DNA of 64,000 nt from Streptomyces sp. CA-210063. Lineage in GTDB: Bacteria; Actinomycetota; Actinomycetes; Streptomycetales; Streptomycetaceae. The stretch lies in the NCBI RefSeq assembly GCF_024612015.1, contig NZ_CP102512.1:1116001-1180000 (forward strand). Direction: 5' to 3'. The stretch's first letter is position 1. Each line of letters opens with the position of its first letter. Shown here piece by piece: positions 54,297-62,925 of this stretch. Under the pieces are notes generated by a model that did no database searches, was not told the DNA's origin, and saw nothing but the letters and a program-made list of their open reading frames with translations. A program made the translations under genes and the position numbers.

Positions 54297-54932
54297 ATGG
54301 CGACCGCACAGAGAATGACAGCGACGGACCGGCGACAGCGCATCGTGCGGGCGGCCGGGGAGCTGTTCATCCTGCGCGGCTACACCGGCGTCTCCATGGA
54401 GGACGTCCTGGCAGCGGTGGGCGGGTCGAAGGCGACCCTCTACCGCTACTTCGCCGACAAGAGCGCGCTGTTCCGCGCCGCCGTGGAGGCGTTGTGCGAC
54501 GAATGGTCGGGGCCGTTGCACGCCTTCTCGCCGGGTGGCGACAACCTCGCCGACAACCTGGTGGCGCTGGGCGAGCACTTCGCCTCCCTGGTCCTCAGCC
54601 CCCAGGCCATCGCCCTGCACCGCCTGGTGACCGCCGAGGCCGAGCGCATCCCAGGGCTGGGGGATGTGTTCTCCGAGCATGGGCCGGCCGCGGGGCACGC
54701 GGTCCTCGGGCGCTGCCTGGAGCAGGCGTGTGACGACGGCCTGATTGAGGTCGCGGACCCGGTTCGAGCGGCGGCGCAGCTGTACCAGGCCATGCTCGGT
54801 GACGCCCAGATGCGGCTGCTGACGAATGCTCCGCGCAAGCTGAGCCAGGAAGAGGTGCGCGCGTCCATCGTGGAGGCGGTGCGCGTCTTCCTGCACGGAG
54901 TGTCCGTCCCACGCGGCGGCGGCCGGGTATGA
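54297..54932 (+). CDS. TetR-family regulator, likely controlling the THF-demethylation island
   Basis: 211 residues from the ATG at 54297 with AGGA close by. The helix-turn-helix is YTGVSMEDVLAAVGGSKATL followed by YRYFADKSALFRAAV. The C-terminal domain (LADNLVALGEHFASLVL onward, about 90-205) resembles the AefR-like TetR C-terminal family. It lies within the island and is the only TetR gene near three identical TAAATCGATCTAGT sites, so it is the best candidate to bind them. No copy of the site is seen before the gene itself. Confidence 0.85.
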   Translation: MATAQRMTATDRRQRIVRAAGELFILRGYTGVSMEDVLAAVGGSKATLYRYFADKSALFRAAVEALCDEWSGPLHAFSPGGDNLADNLVALGEHFASLVLSPQAIALHRLVTAEAERIPGLGDVFSEHGPAAGHAVLGRCLEQACDDGLIEVADPVRAAAQLYQAMLGDAQMRLLTNAPRKLSQEEVRASIVEAVRVFLHGVSVPRGGGRV

Positions 54933-55093
54933 CGCCGGGCTTCCCGGCCGCCGACCCGAGAGGCGTGTGCGGGTTTCTTTGCAGTCGGGGCCTTGTCGCT
55001 GCGGTGTACTGAACCGTACCGTACGGACGTTCCGCCAGCATTGTGTGGCGACGACCACGCGAGCAAACCCCGTATCGCACGGAGGGAAGGCCG

Positions 55094-56209
55094 ATGTCGA
55101 CGACGACGATCCGGGCCGAGCATGTAGGCAGCCTGCTGCGGCCTGACGAACTGCTGGCGGCACATGCCGAGCACCAGCGGGGCGCGTTGCCGGCCGAGCG
55201 TCTCAGGGAGCTGGAGGATGCTGCCGCGGCAGCCGCGCTCAAGCTGCAACAGGACGCCGGGATCCAGGTCTTCACCGACGGTGAGGTCCGGCGCGAAAAC
55301 TTCATGGCCTCGGTGGTGGAAACCGTCGGCGGTCTCGTACCCGCCGAGGAGTCGTCGGCCCGTCCGCGTTGGCACCGCGATGCTGATGGCGCCGAGCTGG
55401 AGGGCGAGGTCGCTTCCGTGGCCATCGGCGAGCCCCTGTACCGACGCACGCCGCTGTCTCGGACCGAGGCGCGGTGGCTGGCCGAGAACTCCCCCGGCCC
55501 CTACAAGATCACCATGGCGAGTCCGACCATGGTGGCCGGATTCTGGCGGCCCGGGGTGTCGGACGGCGTCTACCCGACCCGCCAGGACGCGGTCGCCGCG
55601 TTGGCCGAGATCCACCGGCAGGACATCGCCGACCTGATCGACGCCGGGGTCACCTGGCTGCAGCTCGATTCCCTGGCCTACTGGGCCAACATCGACCCGA
55701 AGGCGGCTCGGATGCGCCGGGTGACGGACCTGGACGGCCATCTCAGCCACGTCATCGACACGGACAACTCCCTGATCCGCGCTGCCCGCGCACGCCGGCC
55801 CGGGATGAACGTCGCCATGCATTTCTGCCGCGGCAACATGCGCAGCGCCTGGTCCGCCCGGGGCGGCTACGAGCCCATCGCGGAACGCATCTTCGACGAG
55901 GTCGAGGTCGACCGCTTCCTTCTGGAGTACGACACCGAGCGCTCAGGCGGGTTCGGACCCCTGCGGTTCGTTCCGCCCACCAAGACCGTCGTGCTGGGGC
56001 TCGTGTCGTCGAAGGTGGCCGATCTCGAGTCGGTCGACACCCTGCGGCGCCGTATCGACGAAGCCTCCCAGTACCTGCCCCTGGAGCAGCTCGCCATCAG
56101 CCCGCAGTGCGGGTTCGCCTCGACGAGCCGGGGAAACCTGCTCACCGTCGACGACCAGCGCCGCAAACTGGAGCTCGTGGCCGAGACGGCACGCCTGGTG
56201 TGGGGCTGA
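55094..56209 (+). CDS. core MetE-like methyltransferase (cobalamin-independent methionine synthase family)
   Basis: 371 residues, ATG preceded by GGAGGGAAGG. It contains only the C-terminal catalytic barrel of MetE, without the N-terminal folate-binding half. IRAEHVGSLLRPDELLAAH starts the domain and VFTDGEVRRENFM follows. Zinc-ligand candidates are His and Cys in AMHFCRGN, Glu in FLLEYDTE and Cys in ISPQCGFAS. Core MetE proteins transfer methyl groups to homocysteine or related thiols from donors other than polyglutamyl methyl-THF. Here it could spend the methyl group released by demethylation. A CCGTACGG palindrome lies at 55019-55026, upstream. Confidence 0.85.
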   Translation: MSTTTIRAEHVGSLLRPDELLAAHAEHQRGALPAERLRELEDAAAAAALKLQQDAGIQVFTDGEVRRENFMASVVETVGGLVPAEESSARPRWHRDADGAELEGEVASVAIGEPLYRRTPLSRTEARWLAENSPGPYKITMASPTMVAGFWRPGVSDGVYPTRQDAVAALAEIHRQDIADLIDAGVTWLQLDSLAYWANIDPKAARMRRVTDLDGHLSHVIDTDNSLIRAARARRPGMNVAMHFCRGNMRSAWSARGGYEPIAERIFDEVEVDRFLLEYDTERSGGFGPLRFVPPTKTVVLGLVSSKVADLESVDTLRRRIDEASQYLPLEQLAISPQCGFASTSRGNLLTVDDQRRKLELVAETARLVWG

Positions 56210-56255
56210 CAGGACGTCATCGGCCGACGCGCGCGGGCGCGGGCCCGGTCGGTTG

Positions 56256-57320
56256 TCAGGCTCCGCTCATCACCGCGGTCGGCTCGGGCTGGTCGTCCTC
56301 GGCTGCCGGACCGTTGGACGCGATGGCCAGCAGCCTGGCTGCCTTGAGTTCGGTCTCCTGCCACTCCCGCTCGGGATCCGAACCCCAGGTGATGCCTGCG
56401 CCTGCCCCGAAGTTGAGACGTTCCCGGGCCCGGTCGATCCAGAAGGTACGGATGCCTACGGCGAGTTCGCCGCTGCGGCGGTCCGCGTCGACCCATCCGA
56501 CACCGCCGCAGTACGGTCCACGGGGTGCGGTCTCCAGCGCGCGGATGATGCCGAGCGCGCTGTCCTTGGGCGCGCCTGTGACGGAGCCGGGCGGGAAGGT
56601 GGCGGCCAGCAGTTCCGCCCAGCCGGCACCGCTCCGCAGCTCTCCGCGGACCGTGGAGACCAGGTGGACGAGGCCCGGATGCTTCTCGACGGCGCACAGT
56701 TCGGGAACGGTGACGCTGCCGGTCGCGCAGACTCGACCGAGGTCGTTGCGGACCAGGTCGACGATCATGACGTTCTCGGCGTGGTCCTTGTCCAGAAGGT
56801 CGGCCTCGGTGCGCCCCGTGCCTTTGATGGGGCCGGACTCGACCACCCGTCCGGTCCGGCGGAGGAACAGCTCGGGGGAGGCCGAGACCACCTCGACACC
56901 GCGCGCCGGCAGCCTGATCATCCCGGCGTACGGCGCTCGATGGCGTGCGGCCAATCGCTCGGCGAGGGCCTCGATGTCCGCGTCGGCAGCGACGGGGGCC
57001 GACAGGACGCGGCACAGGTTGGCCTGGTAGACCTCCCCGGCGGCGATGTGCTCGCGAATGCGTCGCACGCCGGCGGTGTAGGCGGCCCGATCGAGCGAGG
57101 TGGTCCACTGCTCCGGTCCCGGTCCGCGCCATCGGACCCTCCTGGTGGGTTGCGGAAGGAAACGGACGTCGCGGAAGCGAGCGCAGGTCAGGCGGCCTTC
57201 GAAGCCGTGCACGACGGCCCAGAAGCCCTCGGAGTCAAGGGCCTCGGGGTCATGGGTGATGTCGAGGAGACCAGTCGCGACGCGACCGGCAAACCGGGCC
57301 AGCGGAGGGAGGTCGTTCAT
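56256..57320 (-). CDS. pabB: aminodeoxychorismate synthase component I (PabB)
   Basis: 354 residues from the ATG at 57318-57320 with AGGTG upstream. Chorismate-binding-enzyme motifs are AGEVYQANLCRVLSAPV, the PabB-type ESGPIKGTGRTEADLLDKD, MIVDLVRNDLGRVCATGSV and TFPPGSVTGAPKDSALGII. It makes 4-amino-4-deoxychorismate for p-aminobenzoate and folate. It is shorter than chromosomal PabB, lacking part of the N-terminal tryptophan-pocket region. No PabA or PabC gene is nearby. Being last in an operon of folate C1 genes, it probably raises folate supply rather than antibiotic synthesis. Confidence 0.9.
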   Translation of the reverse strand: MNDLPPLARFAGRVATGLLDITHDPEALDSEGFWAVVHGFEGRLTCARFRDVRFLPQPTRRVRWRGPGPEQWTTSLDRAAYTAGVRRIREHIAAGEVYQANLCRVLSAPVAADADIEALAERLAARHRAPYAGMIRLPARGVEVVSASPELFLRRTGRVVESGPIKGTGRTEADLLDKDHAENVMIVDLVRNDLGRVCATGSVTVPELCAVEKHPGLVHLVSTVRGELRSGAGWAELLAATFPPGSVTGAPKDSALGIIRALETAPRGPYCGGVGWVDADRRSGELAVGIRTFWIDRARERLNFGAGAGITWGSDPEREWQETELKAARLLAIASNGPAAEDDQPEPTAVMSGA

Positions 57321-57338
57321 GTAGGTCACCTTTCGGCA

Positions 57339-57400
57339 GCGCCCCAAGGGGCGCGGCGCTGTGTCGATATGCGGCTCCGCCGCGCGGGCGCGACCAGCCA
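57339..57400. repeat. dispersed hairpin repeat, copy 2 (inverse orientation)
   Basis: Starts with the palindrome GCGCCCCAAGGGGCGC (57339-57354) and ends GCGGGCGCGACCAGCCA. The reverse complement closely matches 14799-14861. It lies between folD and pabB and may act as an attenuator. Confidence 0.8.
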
Positions 57401-57452
57401 CGACGGCGCCGCAGACGAAAGACGGCCCACCTCGGCACCTCCAGCGGAGCGC

Positions 57453-58316
57453 TTACGCGGGCACAGGCTTGCGTTCGGCTTCCCATTCGGCGGCCTGGAG
57501 TGTGTTGACCAGCAGCATGGCGATGGTCATCGGGCCCACGCCGCCGGGGACCGGTGTGATGCGGCCGGCTATGCCGTCGAGTTCAGCGGCGCGGACATCG
57601 CCCGTCAGTCCGTCGGGGGTGCGGTGGATGCCGACGTCGATGACGGTGGCACCGCGTTTGACGTGTTCGGGGCCGATGAGGCCACGGACGCCGGTGGCGA
57701 CCACGACGACGTCGGCGGGCCGGGTGACAGCGCCGAGATCGGCGGTGAACTCGTGGGCGACGGTCACCGTCGCGCCCCGCCGCAGCAGCAACTGGCTCAG
57801 GGGGCGGCCCACGAGCTCGCCCCAGCCGACGACGGCGACGCGGGCTCCCTTCAGCTCGATGCCCTCGGCGTCGAGGAGTTCGATGACGCCGCTGGGTGTG
57901 CAGGGCCGTAGTCCGCGTTCGCCGCGGGCCAGTCGGCCGGCGCTGGCCGTGGTCAGGCCGTCGACGTCCTTGGTGACGGGGATACGGTCGATCAGGGGCG
58001 CGGCGTCGAGCTGTGGGGGCAGGGGCAGTTGGAGGAGGATGCCGGAGACGTCCGGGTCGGCGGCCAGTTCGTCGATGACCGTCGCCACCTGGATCTGGGT
58101 GGCGTGGTGGGGCAGATGGCGGTGGATGTCGCGCATGCCGGCATCGCGGATGGCGCGGCGTTTGGCGGCGACGTAGACGGCGCTGGCGGGGTCGTCGCCG
58201 ACGAGGATGGTCGCGAGGCCGGGCACCGGTCCGGTGGCCGCGGCCTCGGCCACTCGCTCGGCGATCCGGATCCGTATCCGGCGGGCGATCTCCGCGCCGT
58301 TGATCGTGCGTGTCAT
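57453..58316 (-). CDS. folD: methylene-THF dehydrogenase / methenyl-THF cyclohydrolase
   Basis: 287 residues from the ATG at 58314-58316. The catalytic tyrosine-lysine block is ASAVYVAAKRRAIRDAGM, followed by SGILLQLPLPPQLDAAPLID. The NADP domain reads VAVVGWGELVGRPLSQLLLR, and the C-terminal signature is ITPVPGGVGPMTIAMLLVNT. In normal FolD the motif is GRSxxVGxP; here it is GWGELVGRP, a change in the cofactor loop. It oxidises methylene-THF to formyl-THF. Together with MetF and PurU it completes a route from methyl-THF to formate. Likely a second folD of the genome. Confidence 0.92.
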   Translation of the reverse strand: MTRTINGAEIARRIRIRIAERVAEAAATGPVPGLATILVGDDPASAVYVAAKRRAIRDAGMRDIHRHLPHHATQIQVATVIDELAADPDVSGILLQLPLPPQLDAAPLIDRIPVTKDVDGLTTASAGRLARGERGLRPCTPSGVIELLDAEGIELKGARVAVVGWGELVGRPLSQLLLRRGATVTVAHEFTADLGAVTRPADVVVVATGVRGLIGPEHVKRGATVIDVGIHRTPDGLTGDVRAAELDGIAGRITPVPGGVGPMTIAMLLVNTLQAAEWEAERKPVPA

Positions 58317-58559
58317 GGTGGCGAACCGCTTTCTGTCGGCGAACGATTCGCCCGGTGGAGAGGACTGCGTGCTTCGGACCGCGGCCGTGCGTGACTGCGG
58401 TGTACGGCGCCGGGGACCGGGGCGGAGTTGAGCATCGGAGCGGACCGTGCGGGAGTCCGCTGCTTCCGCCGCCCCGGTGGCCTGTGTTCCGGCGCACGAC
58501 AAGACCACCTGTCCCTGTTCCGGGCGGTTTCCCTGTCGGGTACGGGGGTGAACTGTGAT

Positions 58560-59468
58560 TCAGGTGAAGACGATGGTGTGGTTGCCGTTGCGGATGACGC
58601 GGTCCTCGGCGTGCCAGAGCACCGCGCGGGAGAGGACGGCTCGTTCCACGTCGGCGCCGCGGCGGGTGAGGTCGGCGGCGGTGTCGGCGTGGCTGACGCG
58701 TACGACGTCCTGCTCGATGATCGGTCCCTCGTCGAGGTCCTCGGTGACGTAATGGGCGGTGGCACCGACCAGCTTCACGCCGCGTTCCTTGGCCTTGGCG
58801 TACGGGCCGGCACCGATGAACGCGGGGAGGAAGGAGTGGTGGATGTTGATGATCGGGACGCCGACCTTCTCGATGAAGTCGCCGGAGAGGATCTGCATGT
58901 AGCGGGCGAGGACCACGAAGTCGACGTTGTCCTTGAGCAGCCGCAGGTGCTCGGCCTCGGCCGCCGACTTGTCCGGGCCCATGGAGGGGACGTGGAAGAA
59001 CGGGATGCCGAAACTGCGCACCTCCTCGGCGACGTCGGGGTGGTTGGAGATCACCATGGGGATGCTGACCGGGAGTTGGCCCTGGCGGTGGCGCCAGAGC
59101 AGGTCGAGCAGGCAGTGGTCGGACCTGGAGGCGAAGATGGCCACGCGCTTGGGCACCGAAAGATCCCGCAGCGTGTAGGTGAGGCCGTACTTCTTCACCA
59201 GTTCCTCGTCGAAGTCGGCACGCAGCGCAGGCAGGGCTGCCTGCAGGCCGTCCAGGCCGAAGACGGTGCGCTGGAAGAAGGCACCGCCCTGCGGGTTGTC
59301 CGAGTACTGGTCGAGGGAGACGATGTTCGCGGCGTGCCGGCTGAGGACCGAGGTCACCGCCGCGACGATGCCGGTGGCGTCGGCGCCCTGGACGATCAAC
59401 GACGCCTGGTGGTCCGTCCCCCGGTTATTACTGGGGGTGGCAGCCGGTGCGGCCTGGGTGACCGTCAT
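58560..59468 (-). CDS. purU: formyltetrahydrofolate deformylase
   Basis: 302 residues. The ATG at 59466-59468 overlaps the metF stop (ATGA) and has GGAAGGA upstream. The N-terminal ACT domain (about 20-100: ASLIVQGADATGIVAAVTSV, LDQYSDNPQGGAFFQRT) is followed by the formyltransferase fold. Catalytic residues are in PIINIHHSFLPAFIGAG (Asn, His) and GATAHYVTEDLDEGPIIEQD (Asp). It hydrolyses 10-formyl-THF to formate and THF, which regenerates free THF for the demethylases. The same role is filled by ligH in the Sphingobium lignin pathway (established for that organism). Confidence 0.94.
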   Translation of the reverse strand: MTVTQAAPAATPSNNRGTDHQASLIVQGADATGIVAAVTSVLSRHAANIVSLDQYSDNPQGGAFFQRTVFGLDGLQAALPALRADFDEELVKKYGLTYTLRDLSVPKRVAIFASRSDHCLLDLLWRHRQGQLPVSIPMVISNHPDVAEEVRSFGIPFFHVPSMGPDKSAAEAEHLRLLKDNVDFVVLARYMQILSGDFIEKVGVPIINIHHSFLPAFIGAGPYAKAKERGVKLVGATAHYVTEDLDEGPIIEQDVVRVSHADTAADLTRRGADVERAVLSRAVLWHAEDRVIRNGNHTIVFT

Positions 59469-60337
59469 GCGAGAGATTCCTTCCTGGAAGCGGCGATCCA
59501 TTCGGAGGTGGCCTTCAGCCCGCCGAACGTGTAGAAGTGGATCTTCACTTCGCCATGTCGTACCGGGTCATAGCCCTCGGCCAGGGCGCGCAGGAACTTG
59601 TCCGGCCCGGCCGTGCCCATGAGGTTGGTGATCGACAGGCCGTACTTCTTGGCTATGGAGGCGCTGGTGCCCACGCCGAACCGGGCGGCGTAGGACATCA
59701 GGCGTCGTACTCCGGCCGGGCCAGGGACGCCGATGCGGACAGGGAGCGTGATGCCCTGGCCGCGGGCCCGCTCGATCCAGGCGAGGACGGGGTCGACGTC
59801 GAAGCCGAACTGGGTGATGACGCTGCCGTCGAGGCCCTGCGCGGCGATGGCCGCGCTCTTGTCCCGCAGCGCCGCCCACAGCACCTCCGCGCTGATGGCC
59901 GGGTGGCCTTCCGGGTAGCCGCTGATGCCGACGTGCCTGACGCCATATTCGGGCAGGAGGCCCGACTCGATCAGGGAGAGGGAGTCCTCGTAAGGGCCTT
60001 CGGGACGGGTGGGGTCACCGCCGACGGTGAAGACGTCGGCGCCGGTCCCGTCCGCCTGGAGCCCGCCGAGGAACTGTTCGAAGTCGGCCCGGGAGCCGAG
60101 GCGGCGGGCGGAGATGTGCGGCACCGGTACGAAGCCGAGACGCTTGACCGCGCGGGCGGCGTCCAGCCGCAGCTGCAGGTTTTCGTTGCCGAGGAAGGTG
60201 ACGTTGATCCGGGTGCCCTGCGGGATGAGGCTGCTGGCCTCCTCCAGCTTGGGCACGTCCTTGCCGGTCATTTCCAGGGAGAAGTCTTCCAACAGCGATG
60301 TGCTCACGGCTGTGGGAGCTGTGCTGACGGGGTTCAT
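59465..60337 (-). CDS. metF: methylenetetrahydrofolate reductase
   Basis: 290 residues from the ATG at 60335-60337. Family blocks are FSLEMTGKDVPKLEEASSLI, RLGFVPVPHISARRLGSRAD, the GGD motif VFTVGGDPTRPEGPYED, and SVITQFGFDVDPVLAWIERA. In the glutamate position of the usual FEFFPPKT motif it reads FSLEMTGKD, so this is the shorter, diverged branch found with LigM-type demethylases. Working in reverse it would oxidise methyl-THF to methylene-THF. It is encoded directly after the LigM-like gene and coupled to purU. Confidence 0.9.
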   Translation of the reverse strand: MNPVSTAPTAVSTSLLEDFSLEMTGKDVPKLEEASSLIPQGTRINVTFLGNENLQLRLDAARAVKRLGFVPVPHISARRLGSRADFEQFLGGLQADGTGADVFTVGGDPTRPEGPYEDSLSLIESGLLPEYGVRHVGISGYPEGHPAISAEVLWAALRDKSAAIAAQGLDGSVITQFGFDVDPVLAWIERARGQGITLPVRIGVPGPAGVRRLMSYAARFGVGTSASIAKKYGLSITNLMGTAGPDKFLRALAEGYDPVRHGEVKIHFYTFGGLKATSEWIAASRKESLA

Positions 60338-60504
60338 CGTGCTCCAGGTCGAGACGGGGGCGCGGTGCTGGATGGTCCGGCCGTCCGGCCGCCGACATGT
60401 CGAGGCCGACGGCTGGACGGCAGAGGGCCGGACGGCGGGTGTTCGCTTTCCGGTTCCGGCCGGCCACAGCGCGGGGCCGGCCGGACCGGGGCGGTCGGCG
60501 TGGG

Positions 60505-61851
60505 TCACGGGTTGCGGCGGTACTCGGTGCGGGCGTTCCGGTCGTACGGGCTGGGCTGGACGGTGGCGCGGAGGCGCGGGAACCCGAGGTCGGCCTCGGG
60601 GTGGGTACCGGTACCGGGGTGCTCGCCCCAGACCACCGTCACCTCGGTGCCGGGCACGGCGTGCGCGGCACCGATCAGTGTTTGCGACAGGAGGGTGCCG
60701 ACGGGGTCGATGGACGCCGTCTGCATGGTGGTGCCGACCAGGCCCGCGGAGGTCTCCACCCGGTGGCGTGCGTAGCTGAGGACAAAGCCCGGGTCCTCTC
60801 CTCCGCCGATCACCCGGCGTACGTCGTCCGGGTCGAAGATGAGGGTCACCTTCTTGCGCAGGCTCTCGTCGTCCTTGGCCTTGAGCAGGGCGTCGCGACC
60901 GTAGAAGTCGTGGCCGAAGTGGATCATCTTCCCGTAGCCCAGCTCGTACGGGGAGACGTAGTGGTTCTCGATGTTCTCCGAGAAGAAGCTGCCGTTCAGC
61001 GGGCGCTTGCCCTCGATGCCGAACAGCGGGAGCCACTTGCGGTACTCCGCCAGCTCGGGATCGGTGTAGATGCCGGGCACCGGCGAGGGGATCCAGCCGC
61101 TCTCCACGCTCGGCGTCGCGTACGCCAGGGCGCCGACCTGCACCAGACCGAAAGGCTCACCGGCCTTCAGGAATGCCTCGTGCACGTAACCGGCGTGCTC
61201 CCAGGGGCCGATGAACTCGTAGCCGGCCTGCCCTGCCATGCCGTGGCGCAGGGCCTTGAAGGCGCGGCCGTCCAGGGTGACCGGCGTGGAGTGGAAGAAC
61301 TTCGTCGCCGGTATCGGGGCACCGAATACCTTCTCGATCAGTTCGAGCGCCAGCGGGCCCTGGATCTGGTAGCGGAACAGCCTCGGGTCACCGCCGCCGG
61401 GGCGGAACGCGGAGGACGGGTCGGTGACGAAGGCGACGTCGTAGCCGCCCTTCTCGGCGTGGTAGTGCACCCAGTGCTGGGCAGCCGGAATGCCGCTGAG
61501 CAGATAAGCGTTCTCAGCCTCCCGGGAGAGGATGCCGTCGGTGACGATGTGGCCGTGGCGGGTCACCGGCACATACTGCTTGGCCTGGCCGATCGCGAAC
61601 TTCTCGAAGTTGTTGGCACCGTAGTCGGACAGAACACGCGTGGCGTCGGGGCCCTCGATCCACATGTCGTACATGTGGTGGGACAGGTTCAGCAGGGCGA
61701 CGCCCTCGTGCCAGGCCGCCTGCTCCTGGCGCCAACCGACGTACTCGCGTTCGACCACCTCGGGCGTCCACGGCTCGGCGCCCGGCTTCCACAGCAGGTC
61801 GATGGGCGAACCGGCCTTGTCGATGCCGTCCTGAAGGCTGGGGGTTGTCAT
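60505..61851 (-). CDS. ligM: LigM-like tetrahydrofolate-dependent O-demethylase
   Basis: 448 residues, ATG preceded by AAGGAG. From memory of Sphingobium LigM (vanillate demethylase), several blocks agree closely: LLNLSHHMYDMWIEGPDA, AKQYVPVTRHGHIVTDGIL, KALRHGMAGQAGYEFIGP, SVESGWIPSPVPGIYT, GSFFSENIENHYVSPYELGY and HDFYGRDALL. The fold is that of GcvT/DmdA. Tyrosines near ALAYATPS and PGIYTD are kept. The substrate-carboxylate arginine of LigM appears not to be kept (this protein has LLSGIPAAQHW where LigM has GRAPAANW). Aromatic O-methyl transfer to THF is therefore well supported, but the exact substrate is open. First of a run ligM-metF-purU-folD-pabB. Confidence 0.88.
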   Translation of the reverse strand: MTTPSLQDGIDKAGSPIDLLWKPGAEPWTPEVVEREYVGWRQEQAAWHEGVALLNLSHHMYDMWIEGPDATRVLSDYGANNFEKFAIGQAKQYVPVTRHGHIVTDGILSREAENAYLLSGIPAAQHWVHYHAEKGGYDVAFVTDPSSAFRPGGGDPRLFRYQIQGPLALELIEKVFGAPIPATKFFHSTPVTLDGRAFKALRHGMAGQAGYEFIGPWEHAGYVHEAFLKAGEPFGLVQVGALAYATPSVESGWIPSPVPGIYTDPELAEYRKWLPLFGIEGKRPLNGSFFSENIENHYVSPYELGYGKMIHFGHDFYGRDALLKAKDDESLRKKVTLIFDPDDVRRVIGGGEDPGFVLSYARHRVETSAGLVGTTMQTASIDPVGTLLSQTLIGAAHAVPGTEVTVVWGEHPGTGTHPEADLGFPRLRATVQPSPYDRNARTEYRRNP

Positions 61852-61886
61852 GCGGCTCCTTCTTTGAAGATGGTCCATCCCGTAAC

Positions 61887-61900
61887 TAAATCGATCTAGT
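61887..61900. promoter_or_regulatory. shared operator TAAATCGATCTAGT, site 2
   Basis: Identical to the sites at 52504 and 62926. It lies 36 bp upstream of the ligM-like start and 43 bp after the folP stop, in the right place to control the demethylase operon. Confidence 0.8.
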
Positions 61901-61942
61901 ACTCGTGCCGAACATTTCTCGCCAGACGTCCGGCCACTCGCT

Positions 61943-62842
61943 TCACGCGGCCGACAGGGCTCGGCCGCCACCGGTCAAGGCCGCGGCCATGCACACCGCA
62001 TGGAGGCTCGAGCGGACATCGTGCACGCGCACGCACGCCACCCCGGCGGCTGCCGCGAGCGCGGACACGGCGGCCGTCGCGACGTCCCTGCCATGAGGTG
62101 CGGACACACCATCCGTACAGCCGCTCAGGACCTCCCCGATGAAACGCTTCCGGGAGGCGCCCACGAGGACCGGGAAGCCTGCGGCCTGCAAGGCCTGCAG
62201 GTTCGCGAGGATCCGCCAGTCATGGCCGGCATTCTTGGCGAAGCCGAGGCCGGGGTCGAGGATGATGCGCCCGGGGGCCACCCCGGCGGCGGTGAGCGCG
62301 TCCACACGCGCCAGAAGCTCGGAGACGACCTCGCCCACCACATCGCCGTAGATCGCATGGCGGTCCATCTCGCGGCTCGGCGCCCGCCAGTGCGCGGCGA
62401 TGTAAGGAACTCCCGCCGCAGCGACAGTGGCCGCCATGGCCGGGTCGGCGAGGCCCCCGCTGACGTCGTTGACCAGGCATGCCCCGGCTTCTACCGCGGC
62501 CTGCGCGACCTCGGCGTGCATGGTGTCCACACTGACGGGCACCCCGGCACACACCAGTTCCCGCACCACGGGGACCACGCGGGACAGTTCCTCCTCGACC
62601 GGGACCGGTTCGGCTCCCGGCCGCGTGGACTCCCCGCCCACGTCGACGAGGTCGGCGCCCTCTCGGGCCATCCGCAGACCGTGCTGGACGGCCCGCCGGG
62701 TGACGACGTACAGGCCGCCGTCGGAGAAAGAGTCCGGAGTCACATTGAGGATGCCCATCACGAGGCATCTTCCGGGCTGCGGGAGACTGTCGGGAAGTCC
62801 GGGTGACAGTCGCACGGCGGACCGGGGTTCCATGTCGATCAC
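61943..62842 (-). CDS. folP: dihydropteroate synthase (additional copy)
   Basis: 299 residues from a GTG at 62840-62842 with GGAGGAGG nine bases upstream. Both family signatures are intact: MGILNVTPDSFSDGG and DLVDVGGESTRPGAEPV. Further motifs are VSVDTMHAEVAQAAV, NDVSGGLADPAM, DPGLGFAKNAGHDW and LVGASRKRFIGEVL. It joins p-aminobenzoate to the pterin, the step after PabB's product is converted to pABA. It heads the minus-strand run of C1 genes with its own copy of the shared operator upstream. Reduced sulfonamide sensitivity could be a side effect, but nothing in the motifs indicates it. Confidence 0.94.
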   Translation of the reverse strand: MIDMEPRSAVRLSPGLPDSLPQPGRCLVMGILNVTPDSFSDGGLYVVTRRAVQHGLRMAREGADLVDVGGESTRPGAEPVPVEEELSRVVPVVRELVCAGVPVSVDTMHAEVAQAAVEAGACLVNDVSGGLADPAMAATVAAAGVPYIAAHWRAPSREMDRHAIYGDVVGEVVSELLARVDALTAAGVAPGRIILDPGLGFAKNAGHDWRILANLQALQAAGFPVLVGASRKRFIGEVLSGCTDGVSAPHGRDVATAAVSALAAAAGVACVRVHDVRSSLHAVCMAAALTGGGRALSAA

Positions 62843-62925
62843 GTGCAGGGACCTCCTCCGCCGCAGGCCGACGGCCCGCGCGCTGGAAGCTAAATCAATA
62901 CGGCAGACATGTTACAGAGGATTGC

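Noticed and set aside
57453..58508. Longer FolD starting at 58508
   Set aside because: The 64 extra residues are Arg/Ser-rich with no family match; the ATG at 58316 gives the normal FolD N-terminus.
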